Assembly: GCA_030043175.1 (NCBI GenBank)
Contig: JASHYD010000132.1
Coordinates: forward strand, 1 to 31,210
Direction of reading: 5' to 3'
Length of the DNA: 31,210 bases
DNA from: Xanthobacteraceae bacterium
GTDB taxonomy: Bacteria; Pseudomonadota; Alphaproteobacteria; Rhizobiales; Xanthobacteraceae
A program made the translations under genes and the position numbers. The notes beneath the pieces were generated by a model that saw nothing but the letters and a program-made list of their open reading frames with translations, had not been told where the DNA came from and searched no databases. This document shows positions 16,491-23,343 of this stretch, piece after piece (positions within the stretch are counted from its first letter, which is position 1; each line of letters opens with the position of its first letter).

Positions 16491-17365
16491 CGTATTAGGA
16501 TCTGAAATAGAATTCGGTCGACCGATTGTTGGTCGCCGAAGTCCTCCCGGTGGTTCATCTCAGACATCAACCTGGAATTTACCGGTCATCCAGAGCCCCT
16601 GCACGTTTTTGTTATCAAATCATATCAGTTTTGCCGCAACTGTCACCACAAGGCAACTCAAGCACTGGGGCTGGCCCACCTCTCGAGATTGTGGCAGCGC
16701 GTCCGGATCAAGATCGACAAATGGTGAGGAATGTAGCCTGCCGCAATGAGAATTTCACCACGGCGCTACCACCGGTCGCGATCGCCGATGTCCCGACATG
16801 GCCGCCCTGTCGTGAAGGCGGACCTGCTCCGCGCCCGCATCATCGATCGCGGCGAGTGGCGCCTTCAATCCGCTCTCCGAGCGCGGGCTTCCGGCCCGCT
16901 TTGTGCGCTCGCCGGCGCCCCCCTGGTGTTCCAGGGTGGGCCAGCGACCGGGCCCCGGCTAAGGAAAGGACGTCAGCGGCGACCCCAAAAGTCGCATTCC
17001 GCAAGTTGCCCCCCCATATGGCACGCGTCCACCCTTCCGGGACAGATTCGCCTGAGGTCGCCGACGATCTGGCGCACGCGAGCGCCCTGTGTCTTGCCTT
17101 CGAGGCACGCAATAAGGGAAAGCTTGCGGGCCTCACCAGCGGACCGCGCGGAGGCCCTCGCGATCGGCGAATTCAGTCGATCGATGAGCTGATTGGCCGA
17201 ATCGCATCATTCGTCAACCCGGTTTGTTAGCGGCAACACGGCCGCGCCAAGTTTTTTGGCGATGTTCAAAAGCGCATCACCGTCGTCACGCATCTCCTGT
17301 TCTTTCGCTTGAACTCAACGGATCGACGCGACGTAGGGGTTCAACCTCGCGCTTCGGTCGGTATG
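16491..17365. other. Gene-poor region upstream of the YciI-like gene
   Basis: With the leader that follows, this is about 1 kb lacking any gene I can recognise. It has long open frames on the plus strand (notably 16526-17230), as expected in GC-rich DNA, without family resemblance. Only the last 70 codons of that frame look somewhat gene-like and are listed separately. No mobile-element or RNA signature was found. Confidence 0.5.
17018..17230 (+). CDS. Possible small hypothetical protein
   Basis: A 70-codon reading starting at an ATG at 17018. The predicted peptide has a non-repetitive composition with a possible amphipathic C-terminal helix (RIQSIDELIGRIASFVNPVC), and codon use resembles coding DNA more than the upstream part of the same open frame does. 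There is no ribosome binding site in front of the ATG and I recognise no family. It may be chance. Confidence 0.25.
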   Translation: MARVHPSGTDSPEVADDLAHASALCLAFEARNKGKLAGLTSGPRGGPRDRRIQSIDELIGRIASFVNPVC

Positions 17366-17370
17366 GCGGA

Positions 17371-17395
17371 TTGACAGAAAAACAGCGAATTGACA
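17371..17395 (+). promoter_or_regulatory. Paired TTGACA hexamers upstream of the YciI-like gene
   Basis: Two perfect TTGACA boxes (17371-17376 and 17390-17395) stand 19 bp apart about 120 bp upstream of the YciI-like start. The second has GATTAA 18 bp downstream as a poor -10. They may be a promoter, a binding-site pair or coincidence. Confidence 0.3.
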
Positions 17396-17470
17396 CTGCA
17401 GAGTGGTAGTCCAGATTAAGCATCAGCGAAATCCGCAAAGATGCTGACGCAGGCGGGCACATATCCCGCG

Positions 17471-17494
17471 TTTCGCCGCGCTCAATGCGGGCTA
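17471..17494. repeat. Short dispersed repeat, copy 1
   Basis: TTTCGC-CG-CGCTCAATGCGGGC followed by TAC. A second copy begins exactly 400 bp later (17871) and differs at two internal bases within 22. The two copies bracket the YciI-like gene. Such sequences resemble the intergenic palindromic-type elements frequent in Bradyrhizobium-like genomes, from memory and not checked. Confidence 0.6.
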
Positions 17495-17515
17495 CGAGCC
17501 ACAGGAGGCAATGCC

Positions 17516-17800
17516 GTGCATTTCGTGGTTCACGCCGTCGACCACCCGAACGCGCTCGCAACCCGCGCCACACACTACCGCGCCCACCGCATCCATCTCG
17601 ACGAAGCCGGCCGATACGGCGTCGCCGTTGTGACGGCCGGCACGCTGGTGGCACCGGACGGCGAGACACCGGTGGGCAGTCTTTTTGTTCTGGAAGCTAA
17701 ACAACGCGCCGCCGTCGACGCATTCATCGACAGCGATCCCTACCACCTCAATACCGTGTGGGAGCGGGTCGATCTGCATTACTTCAACAAGAAGCGGTAA
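17516..17800 (+). CDS. YciI-family protein
   Basis: A 94-residue protein of the YciI dimeric alpha-beta-barrel fold. It shows the early HFVVHAVDHP strand, an RATHYRAHRIHLDEA helix with His residues in the positions typical of the family, the VVTAGTLVAPDG strand and a C-terminal DPYHLNTVWERVDLHYF segment. YciI-like proteins are small, probably cytosolic, possibly enzymatic (dehalogenase/lactone-isomerase-like relatives exist). Function here is unknown. The start is the GTG at 17516, fixed by a perfect AGGAGG at 17503-17508, 7 nt away. It stands alone, with no same-strand partner close by, and lies between two short repeats. Confidence 0.85.
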   Translation: MHFVVHAVDHPNALATRATHYRAHRIHLDEAGRYGVAVVTAGTLVAPDGETPVGSLFVLEAKQRAAVDAFIDSDPYHLNTVWERVDLHYFNKKR

Positions 17801-17870
17801 GTCGCCGCTTAGCGATATCGTGTAACCGAACTTGAGCCGGGCGAATTCCGGAAGCCCGTGCTGGCGCGCA

Positions 17871-17894
17871 TTTCGCTTCGCTCAATGCGGGCGA
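17871..17894. repeat. Short dispersed repeat, copy 2
   Basis: TTTCGC-TT-CGCTCAATGCGGGC followed by GAC, partner of the copy at 17471. It falls between the YciI-like gene and the 3' end of the gentisate dioxygenase gene. Confidence 0.6.
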
Positions 17895-17906
17895 CACGCT
17901 GCGCGG

Positions 17907-18977
17907 CTAATCACTCTCCCGCCAGATGCCGAGCGCCTCCTGGCCGGGCCGGTCGGAGATCGAGAACAGCACTGACTCCGGCCCCGCCGTGTGCGCATAG
18001 TATTGCCACGACGGCGCAACGAAGACGTTGCCCGGGCTCCAGGTGAATTCCATGTCGCCAATGCGAGTTGCGCCTTCGCCCTCGACGCACACGAAAATAG
18101 TCCCGTCGGTGGCGCGATAACGCTCGCCCGCAAAGCCGGCCGGCAGGAGCGCAAGCTGCGCCCCCATCGTCGGCATCACCCAGGAACCGTTGGTCGGATT
18201 GGCGTAGCGCACCCGCGCGCCGTGCCGGCGGTCGACCGCGCCGGCTTTGTAAAGACGCCCCAGGATCGGCCGCGTCCGCGCGTAGGTGTAGTTGACGATG
18301 GGGCTGCTGCGCTTGCGCGACAGCGCCGCGTCCAACTGGGCCCCGTCGGGCAGCACCCCGGACGCGAAGAACGCGGCCGAGTCGCCGTCCGCCTGCCGCA
18401 CCGTCTGGCTCTCCTCGTCCAGATGCTCGGCAAACATCGACTCGAAGAAGTTGACGGTCGGCAGGTCGAGCACGTCGAGCCAGATCATCGGCCTGTCACT
18501 CGTGTTGCCGTGGTCGTGCGTCGTCCAGTTGGCAGTCAAGACGAAGTCACCCGGCGACATGTAGGTGCGCTCGCCTTCAACCGAAGTATAGGCACCCTCA
18601 CCCTCGATGATGAAGCGAATCGCAGACGCGGTGTGCCGGTGGGCCGGCGCGACCTCGCCCGGCATGATGAGCTGCAAGCCCGCATAGAGTGTCTGGGTGA
18701 TGCGCGACTGGCCGCGCAGCGCCGGATTTTCCAAGACCAGCACACGCCGCTCCGCCTCCTTGGCGGAGATCAGCTCCGCCGACTCCATCACCATCGCGTT
18801 GACGTCTCGGAACCGCCAGATGGCCGGAGCACACCGGCTCCTCGGTTCGTTGGCGACGAGGTCGCGCAGCTTCTCCCACAGCGGCGCCATGTCGTATCTG
18901 GAAATCCGTTCATAATAGGCTTGTCTCGCCGCCTGCAGGTTATGCTTGGGGTCGGCCGCTTCTCGGACTGGCGCCAT
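17907..18977 (-). CDS. gtdA: Gentisate 1,2-dioxygenase-like cupin ring-cleavage enzyme
   Basis: A 356-residue bicupin. The N-terminal cupin carries PAHRHTASAIRFIIEGEGAYT with Fe(II) ligands His113 and His115, and the third ligand is probably His154 in TTHDHGN. This spacing matches the His119/121/160 set of salicylate 1,2-dioxygenase. The C-terminal cupin (GTIFVCVEGEGATRIGD) lacks the metal histidines. The family opens the ring of gentisate, or in relatives salicylate or 1-hydroxy-2-naphthoate, between adjacent carbons using O2. Substrate cannot be fixed here. The ATG at 18977 has GGAGG 5 nt upstream. It is divergent from an NTF2-like gene. A fumarylacetoacetate-hydrolase-family gene 1.9 kb away may act on its product. 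Confidence 0.88.
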   Translation of the reverse strand: MAPVREAADPKHNLQAARQAYYERISRYDMAPLWEKLRDLVANEPRSRCAPAIWRFRDVNAMVMESAELISAKEAERRVLVLENPALRGQSRITQTLYAGLQLIMPGEVAPAHRHTASAIRFIIEGEGAYTSVEGERTYMSPGDFVLTANWTTHDHGNTSDRPMIWLDVLDLPTVNFFESMFAEHLDEESQTVRQADGDSAAFFASGVLPDGAQLDAALSRKRSSPIVNYTYARTRPILGRLYKAGAVDRRHGARVRYANPTNGSWVMPTMGAQLALLPAGFAGERYRATDGTIFVCVEGEGATRIGDMEFTWSPGNVFVAPSWQYYAHTAGPESVLFSISDRPGQEALGIWRESD

Positions 18978-19109
18978 GTTATCCTCCAGGCTCCGCGTTT
19001 TGCGCCTTAACGCACCGCGACACGCCCACACAAAGACGCTACACACATGTCGCTGTGGCCTATATAGCGGCCGCTGGGCGACGCGAGAATAGGGCCGCGC
19101 AGCAGCCAT

Positions 19110-19130
19110 GCTGGCTCGCGGCTTGCCAGC
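19110..19130. promoter_or_regulatory. Inverted repeat in the divergent dioxygenase/NTF2 region
   Basis: GCTGGC (19110-19115) and GCCAGC (19125-19130) form a perfect 6-bp inverted repeat with a 9-nt spacer in the 186-bp divergent region. A perfect AGCGGCCGCT palindrome (19066-19075) joined to a TATATA (19061-19066) lies nearby. They are candidate operators of an unseen regulator; GC-rich palindromes are common by chance. Confidence 0.3.
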
Positions 19131-19163
19131 GAAGCTCTCGCCTCGCGAACCTGGGAGGCTCGG

Positions 19164-19760
19164 ATGACTAGCGAAGCCGACGACTGTCGCGCCATCCGCG
19201 ACTTGATTGAGAACTGGGCCATCTGGCGTGACGCGTTGATGTGGGCCCGCTTCCGCACCGTGTGGCATGATGACGGGCGCATGATGGCGACCTGGTTTCA
19301 GGGCACCGCGGATGAATTCATCAAGGTGAGTCAGGACGGCTACGAACGCGGGGTGCGCATCCTGCATTTCCTCGGCGGTTCATCGATCGACATTGCCGCT
19401 GCCCGCGCCATTGCCCAGACCAAGATGACCATTTCGCAGCGGGCAACCGTCGATGGCGTCGCCTGCGACGTGGTCTGCACCGGCCGATTCTACGACTTCT
19501 TCGAGAAGCGCAACGATCGCTGGGGGCTGGTGCTGCGTCAGCCGATTTATGAAAAGGACCGCCTCGACCCGATCGACCCGGCCGCCCGGCTCCAACTCGA
19601 TCGGAATCTCCTCGAACAGTTTCCCGAAGGCTACCGCCACCTCGCCTATCTCCAGACTCGGATCGGCTACAAAGTGAAAACGGACATGCCGGGCCTGGAC
19701 GGGCCGGAGGTCGCAGCGCTCTATCGACGCGGGGAGGATTGGCTGAAGGGGCACCCTTGA
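19164..19760 (+). CDS. NTF2-like (SnoaL-type) protein
   Basis: A 198-residue protein of the NTF2-like fold, the shape shared by SnoaL cyclases, scytalone dehydratase and dioxygenase beta subunits. The N-terminal helix DDCRAIRDLIENWAIWRDAL is followed by FRTVWHDDGRMMATWF, HFLGGSSIDI and a GRFYDFFEKRNDRWGLVLRQ strand pair. The W-x-D and HFLG positions correspond to pocket residues in relatives, so an enzymatic or ligand-binding role is possible. It has an unusual C-terminal extension (about 155-198). The ATG at 19164 has GGGAGG at 19153-19158. It is divergent from the cupin dioxygenase, so a role in the same pathway is inferred from context. Confidence 0.75.
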   Translation: MTSEADDCRAIRDLIENWAIWRDALMWARFRTVWHDDGRMMATWFQGTADEFIKVSQDGYERGVRILHFLGGSSIDIAAARAIAQTKMTISQRATVDGVACDVVCTGRFYDFFEKRNDRWGLVLRQPIYEKDRLDPIDPAARLQLDRNLLEQFPEGYRHLAYLQTRIGYKVKTDMPGLDGPEVAALYRRGEDWLKGHP

Positions 19761-19882
19761 GGGAGTCCACGGGTAAGAAACGACCGGCAGAAGTTCGTAG
19801 CCCGAGGTTTCTGACGCTCAGCCCGGGTGGCGATCGCCAGCAACTGACTGGGACGGACCACCCAGCGACAACCGACCGCGGC

Positions 19883-19911
19883 TTGCATGCACGGCGAACA
19901 GTTCCTATGAT
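19883..19911 (+). promoter_or_regulatory. Promoter of the candidate small RNA
   Basis: TTGCAT (19883-19888) and TATGAT (19906-19911) are separated by exactly 17 bp. The -10 matches the TATAAT consensus at five of six positions. No start codon with a ribosome binding site follows; the predicted transcript instead begins with a paired stem and ends at the hairpin at 19973-19998. Confidence 0.65.
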
Positions 19912-19917
19912 GTAAAG

Positions 19918-20000
19918 TGGACTGTGGCGGGAACCTTCCTCAGCCCCCCAGCCCCGGGTTTCCGTCCAGGCCCTAAACCCCGCTTCGGCGGGGTTTAGCA
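19918..20000 (+). ncRNA. Candidate small regulatory RNA of about 80 nt
   Basis: Downstream of a good promoter, the predicted RNA begins with TGGAC (19918-19922), which pairs with GTCCA (19964-19968). GGGAACC (19929-19935) pairs with GGTTTCC (19957-19963), with one G-U pair. Together these form one hairpin with a 6-nt left bulge and a 21-nt loop (19936-19956) that is strongly C-rich (TTCCTC then CCCCCC). A TTCG-capped 11-bp terminator follows after 4 nt. Exposed C-rich loops are used by many alphaproteobacterial sRNAs to block ribosome binding sites. I do not recognise a named family, and expression is untested. Confidence 0.6.
19973..19998 (+). terminator. Strong TTCG-loop hairpin terminator
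   Basis: CTAAACCCCGC (19973-19983) pairs perfectly with GCGGGGTTTAG (19988-19998) around a TTCG tetraloop. The T3 lies inside the stem and only a short mixed sequence follows, as in many GC-rich alphaproteobacterial terminators. It could serve both the sRNA and the NTF2-like gene, whose stop is 210 bp upstream. Confidence 0.8.
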
Positions 20001-20236
20001 TGACTGGTTCTCCCATCTGGACGAGAATACTAATCAAATCATTGGCTTAGAATTCAACCACCGCCGCCTCCCGGCGACGGGTTGTTCCGCAGCCGCAAGT
20101 TCACCCAGGGTTAGCTGAAGGCCGTGGTTCAAGACCTACCCCGGGCGCGCTTCCTCAACTCTCTGGCAGGCAAGACAACACGCGCCAGGTCCGCGCGGCT
20201 TGTCCGAACGCCCGGTCTGCAACATTCCTGAGAAAG
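20001..20236. other. Intergenic region after the sRNA terminator
   Basis: Together with the stretch up to 20475 this has no recognisable gene. The minus-strand frames just left of the truncated methyltransferase were read in all three phases; none continues the methyltransferase family. Confidence 0.5.
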
Positions 20237-20255
20237 ACGCGCCGCAAGGGCGCGT
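20237..20255 (-). terminator. Minus-strand terminator hairpin after the methyltransferase remnant
   Basis: ACGCGCC and GGCGCGT pair over 7 bp with a 5-nt loop. On the minus strand the stem is followed by a T-rich TCTTTCTC tail. It would end transcripts from the truncated methyltransferase region. Confidence 0.5.
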
Positions 20256-20475
20256 TACCCAGCCCTCACGGGGTTAGAAGACAGAATTGGCAGTTTTGTT
20301 TGGACAAACGCAAGAGACCAGAGTGCCGTCGTTAAAGAAAAGGTCTCGCCTCTTCTCACGCGCGGCCATGCGATCATCCATCGCCATGACCCGTTGACGA
20401 TTCGCTGAAGGACCGGATCGGGGGCACAGCGCAGCTGGCCACCGTTCAATTCGACCGCGAGTCGCGCCAGGAGCG

Positions 20476-20757
20476 CTAATCGAGGCGGGTGGCCGCCACG
20501 GCCCAGAACGGCATGATCGCGGCGGAGCTGTCAATGCCCGTTGTCGCATGGCCCTTCGATGCGAAGTGGATCGCGTGGTGGCCCGGACCCGTTCCCGGGT
20601 CGAGCACTTCGCCCTTCAAGGCGCCATAGGCCACCAGCTGTCGGACCACCGGCTGCAGTTTGCCGATGTCCCACGGCGTCAGCGCGGGCAGCCCATCCAG
20701 CGACCGCTGGTCACGGTACAGCTCGTCGAAATCCTGCCCACCAACCTGATCTGCCAT
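20476..20757 (-). pseudogene. Truncated class I SAM-dependent methyltransferase
   Basis: A 93-codon remnant keeping only the N-terminal third of a class I methyltransferase. It shows the leader DFDELYRDQRSLDGLPALTPWDIGK, the SAM-binding glycine motif VLDPGTGPGHHAI and the GHATTGIDSS segment containing the ribose-binding acidic residue. After SSAAI the sequence departs from the family and stops at 20476. The remaining 120 or so residues are missing and no other frame downstream restores them, so a deletion or rearrangement is likely. The glycine motif has P in place of the usual G or E after D. The ATG at 20757 was used; a GTG at 20766 is also in frame. Probably not functional. Confidence 0.72.
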
Positions 20758-20865
20758 GCTCAGCACCTTGCGGCGATGACCGCGCTCACCGCGTCGTCTA
20801 CAGCATGTCTAGCGTAGACGTAGACGGTTCCTGCGCATGGGGCGTATTTTTCATTTCACCGCGCA

Positions 20866-21741
20866 TCACCGCTTCTCGTCCTCGACCGGATTGCGCAAGA
20901 TACCGATTCCCTCGATCTCGATCTCGCAGACATCGCCTTGCCGCATCCAGGCCGGGGGCTTGCGGGCATGTCCAACACCCGAAGGCGTGCCAGTGAGCAG
21001 GAGATCGCCCGGCTCGAGCGTGATACCCTGGCTCGCATAAGCGATAGTCTCGGCGACCGGAAACATCATGTTGGAGGTGTTGTCGGACTGCATGATCCTG
21101 CCATTGACCCGGCTTTCGATCTTAAGACCCTTGGCGCCCGGCGGCAGTTCGTCGGCCGTAATAACCCACGGCCCGACGCTGCCGCTGCTGTCGAAGTTCT
21201 TGCCCATGTGCCACTGCGTCGTATGGCGCTGGAATTCCCGGATCGACCCCTCATTGGCGCAGGTATAGCCGGCAACGCATGACAGCGCGTTGTCGTGCGT
21301 TGCGTGCTTGACGCGCTTGCCGATGACGGCGACGAGTTCGGCTTCGTAGTCGAACGTCTCGGAGGCGCACGGCCTGGTCAATGGATGCTGGTGCGGCACA
21401 ACGGAATTGAGGCCGCGTGCAAACAGCGTCGGGAATTTCGGCATATTATCGGCATAGCGGCCTTCCCTGACGTGCTCCAGATAGTTGAGGCCAAGGCAGA
21501 TGATCTTGCCGGGCCGCGCCACCGGCAGCGCGTAATTAAGCCCCGCAAGCGGCCGCCTGGCTGATGCCGGCGCACGGGAGGCACGATCGGCGAGCGGCTT
21601 GAGATCGCCGTCGTCGTGGCGGAGCACGGCAGCGAGATCATTCGGCAGCGCCGGATCGCCGGCCTGCAGATCGATCACCTGATCACGCTCGACTATGCCC
21701 AGCCGCAGTCCCGCGTCCGTGGTGAAGCCGACAATTTTCAT
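20866..21741 (-). CDS. Fumarylacetoacetate hydrolase family enzyme, candidate fumaryl-/maleylpyruvate hydrolase
   Basis: A 291-residue enzyme with a small N-terminal domain and the FAH fold. It has the signature LGLNYLEHVREG (83-94, catalytic His90), the metal-binding acidic cluster in FDYEAELVAVIGK (130-142), and the GDLLLTGTPSGVGHARKPP loop near the C terminus. The family cleaves C-C bonds of 1,3-diketo acids with Mg or Mn, or isomerises or decarboxylates them. Near a gentisate-type dioxygenase the expected reaction is hydrolysis of fumarylpyruvate, or of maleylpyruvate directly, to pyruvate plus fumarate or maleate. This is inference from context. It is divergent from the transporter operon, with 119 bp between starts. 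Confidence 0.85.
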   Translation of the reverse strand: MKIVGFTTDAGLRLGIVERDQVIDLQAGDPALPNDLAAVLRHDDGDLKPLADRASRAPASARRPLAGLNYALPVARPGKIICLGLNYLEHVREGRYADNMPKFPTLFARGLNSVVPHQHPLTRPCASETFDYEAELVAVIGKRVKHATHDNALSCVAGYTCANEGSIREFQRHTTQWHMGKNFDSSGSVGPWVITADELPPGAKGLKIESRVNGRIMQSDNTSNMMFPVAETIAYASQGITLEPGDLLLTGTPSGVGHARKPPAWMRQGDVCEIEIEGIGILRNPVEDEKR

Positions 21742-21860
21742 GAGGAGATTTCCCGCGAATGATAGTGTGATAGATCAACGGGCGATGGCAGCTCCAACCT
21801 GTCACCCCGCCGAAAATCGAGCACTCAGTAACCATAATCCTGACGCGTGATCCAGGTGTC

Positions 21861-22586
21861 ATGCCAATCCTCGCTCTCGAAAAAATCTCAAAGCGCTTTG
21901 GCGCCGTCGTTGTGGCGCACGAGATCGACCTCGCGCTCGATGACGGCGAGGCGCTCGGCATCATCGGGCCGAACGGCGCCGGCAAGACCACCCTGTTCGG
22001 CATTGCGACCGGCACGGTCGCGCCGGATGTCGGACGTGTCCTGCTGGCCGGGCACGACATTACGCGGCTGTCGCCGGACCGGCGTTGCCGACTGGGACTG
22101 GCGCGCTCATTCCAGATCCCGCAGCCCTTTGGCGGCATGACGGTGTTCGAGAACCTGGTCGTGGCGGCCGCGTTCGGACAAAACAAGCGCGAGCGCGACG
22201 TTTACGCCAGCTGCATCCAGATCGTCGAGCGCTGCGGCCTCGCCGCCAGGGCGAACCGGGTCGCCGGATCGCTGACCCTCATCGACCGCAAGAGGCTGGA
22301 GCTGGCGCGTGCGCTGGCGACAAAGCCGCGTGTCCTGCTGCTCGACGAGGTTGCGGGCGGGCTTACCGAGCACGAATGCGCAAGCCTCGTCGCACTTATC
22401 AATGACGTGCGGACAACAGGCGTATCCATCATCTGGATCGAGCACATTGTCCATGCCCTTGTGGCGGTGGTCGATCGGCTCGCCGTCCTGCATGCCGGCG
22501 CCATCATAGCGTCCGGGGAGCCCACTACCGTGATCCGCAGCCCGCAGGTCGCCGAGATCTATCTTGGGATCGCAGCCGATGCCTGA
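21861..22586 (+). CDS. Branched-chain-type ABC transporter ATPase, LivG-like
   Basis: A 241-residue ABC ATPase of the HAAT family. It has Walker A GPNGAGKT (36-43), the Q-loop region SFQIPQPF and Walker B VLLLDE (158-163), followed by VAGGLTEHE and the switch His in WIEHIVHAL. The signature segment is SLTLIDRKRLELARAL (137-152) instead of a canonical LSGGQ, a substitution also seen in LivG-type subunits of some aromatic-acid transporters. It powers import by the LivH/LivM pair below. The ATG at 21861 has a weak CAGG in front. The next gene starts 8 nt before this one ends, so the operon is translationally coupled. Confidence 0.92.
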   Translation: MPILALEKISKRFGAVVVAHEIDLALDDGEALGIIGPNGAGKTTLFGIATGTVAPDVGRVLLAGHDITRLSPDRRCRLGLARSFQIPQPFGGMTVFENLVVAAAFGQNKRERDVYASCIQIVERCGLAARANRVAGSLTLIDRKRLELARALATKPRVLLLDEVAGGLTEHECASLVALINDVRTTGVSIIWIEHIVHALVAVVDRLAVLHAGAIIASGEPTTVIRSPQVAEIYLGIAADA

Positions 22587-23283
22587 GCCGCTGCTTGAAG
22601 TGGACGGACTCGACGCCTTCTACGGCGATTTCCAGGCCCTGTTCGGCGTCTCGATGCGGGTCGCATCCGGCGCGATCGTCGCGGTTATCGGCGCCAATGG
22701 GGCGGGCAAGAGCACGCTCCTCAAAAGCATCGCCGGCCTGATGGGCGCGCAACCCGAGGCGATCCGCTTTGACGGCGTCGCGATTGGCGGCGGGCCCGCT
22801 TTTCGGACGGTGGCGCGCGGCATAGCGCTGGTGCCGGAAGGGCGGCGGCTGTTTCCCTCGCTCTCGGTCGAGGAAAATTTGCTGATCGGCGCTCAGCTCG
22901 GTCGTCCCGGCCCATGGACGCTCTCGCGCATTTATGAATTGTTCCCGGTTCTGGCCGAGCGGCGCACGCTACCTGCGACGGCACTGTCCGGAGGCCAGCA
23001 GCAGATGGTCGCCATCGGCCGCGCCCTGATGTCGAACCCAAAGCTCATCCTGTGCGACGAGATCAGCCTCGGCCTCGCCCCGATCGTGGTGCAGGACGTC
23101 TATGCGCGGCTGGCGTCGATCCGAAACGAAGGGGCCGCCCTCGTCATCGTCGAGCAGGATATCATGCAGGCGCTCGCGGTGAGCGATCACGTCTATTGCC
23201 TGCAGGAAGGCCGCGTCGCGCTCGCTGGCGCCGCCGGCACGCTGAGCCGGGAGGCGATCGCGGCGGCGTATTTCGGGCTGTAA
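22579..23283 (+). CDS. Branched-chain-type ABC transporter ATPase, LivF-like
   Basis: A 234-residue ABC ATPase. It shows Walker A GANGAGKS (38-45), LVPEGRRLFPSLSVEENL in the Q-loop region, a normal signature LSGGQ (136-140) and Walker B LILCDE (156-161), followed by ISLGLAP and the switch His region. It pairs with the LivG-like subunit, giving the heterodimer one canonical and one unusual signature. The ATG at 22579 overlaps the end of livG by 8 nt. The alternative start at 22564 overlaps further and has no support. Substrate is set by the missing binding protein and the permeases. Confidence 0.94.
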   Translation: MPEPLLEVDGLDAFYGDFQALFGVSMRVASGAIVAVIGANGAGKSTLLKSIAGLMGAQPEAIRFDGVAIGGGPAFRTVARGIALVPEGRRLFPSLSVEENLLIGAQLGRPGPWTLSRIYELFPVLAERRTLPATALSGGQQQMVAIGRALMSNPKLILCDEISLGLAPIVVQDVYARLASIRNEGAALVIVEQDIMQALAVSDHVYCLQEGRVALAGAAGTLSREAIAAAYFGL

Positions 23284-23343
23284 GCCGTCGCCTGCTCCGG
23301 CGCATTGCCGGCGCCGGCCTGCCTCCTCAAGGATGCAAAATCT

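Noticed and set aside
16526..17017. First part of a 234-codon plus-strand reading
   Set aside because: Arg/Pro/Ser-rich composition without domain pattern or ribosome binding site; open frames this long are common in GC-rich DNA. Only the last 70 codons are kept, at low confidence.
19321..20037. 238-codon minus-strand reading over the NTF2-like gene, the sRNA and the terminator
   Set aside because: It is antisense to a supported gene, runs through the terminator hairpin, and has low-complexity Arg/Gly/Pro composition.
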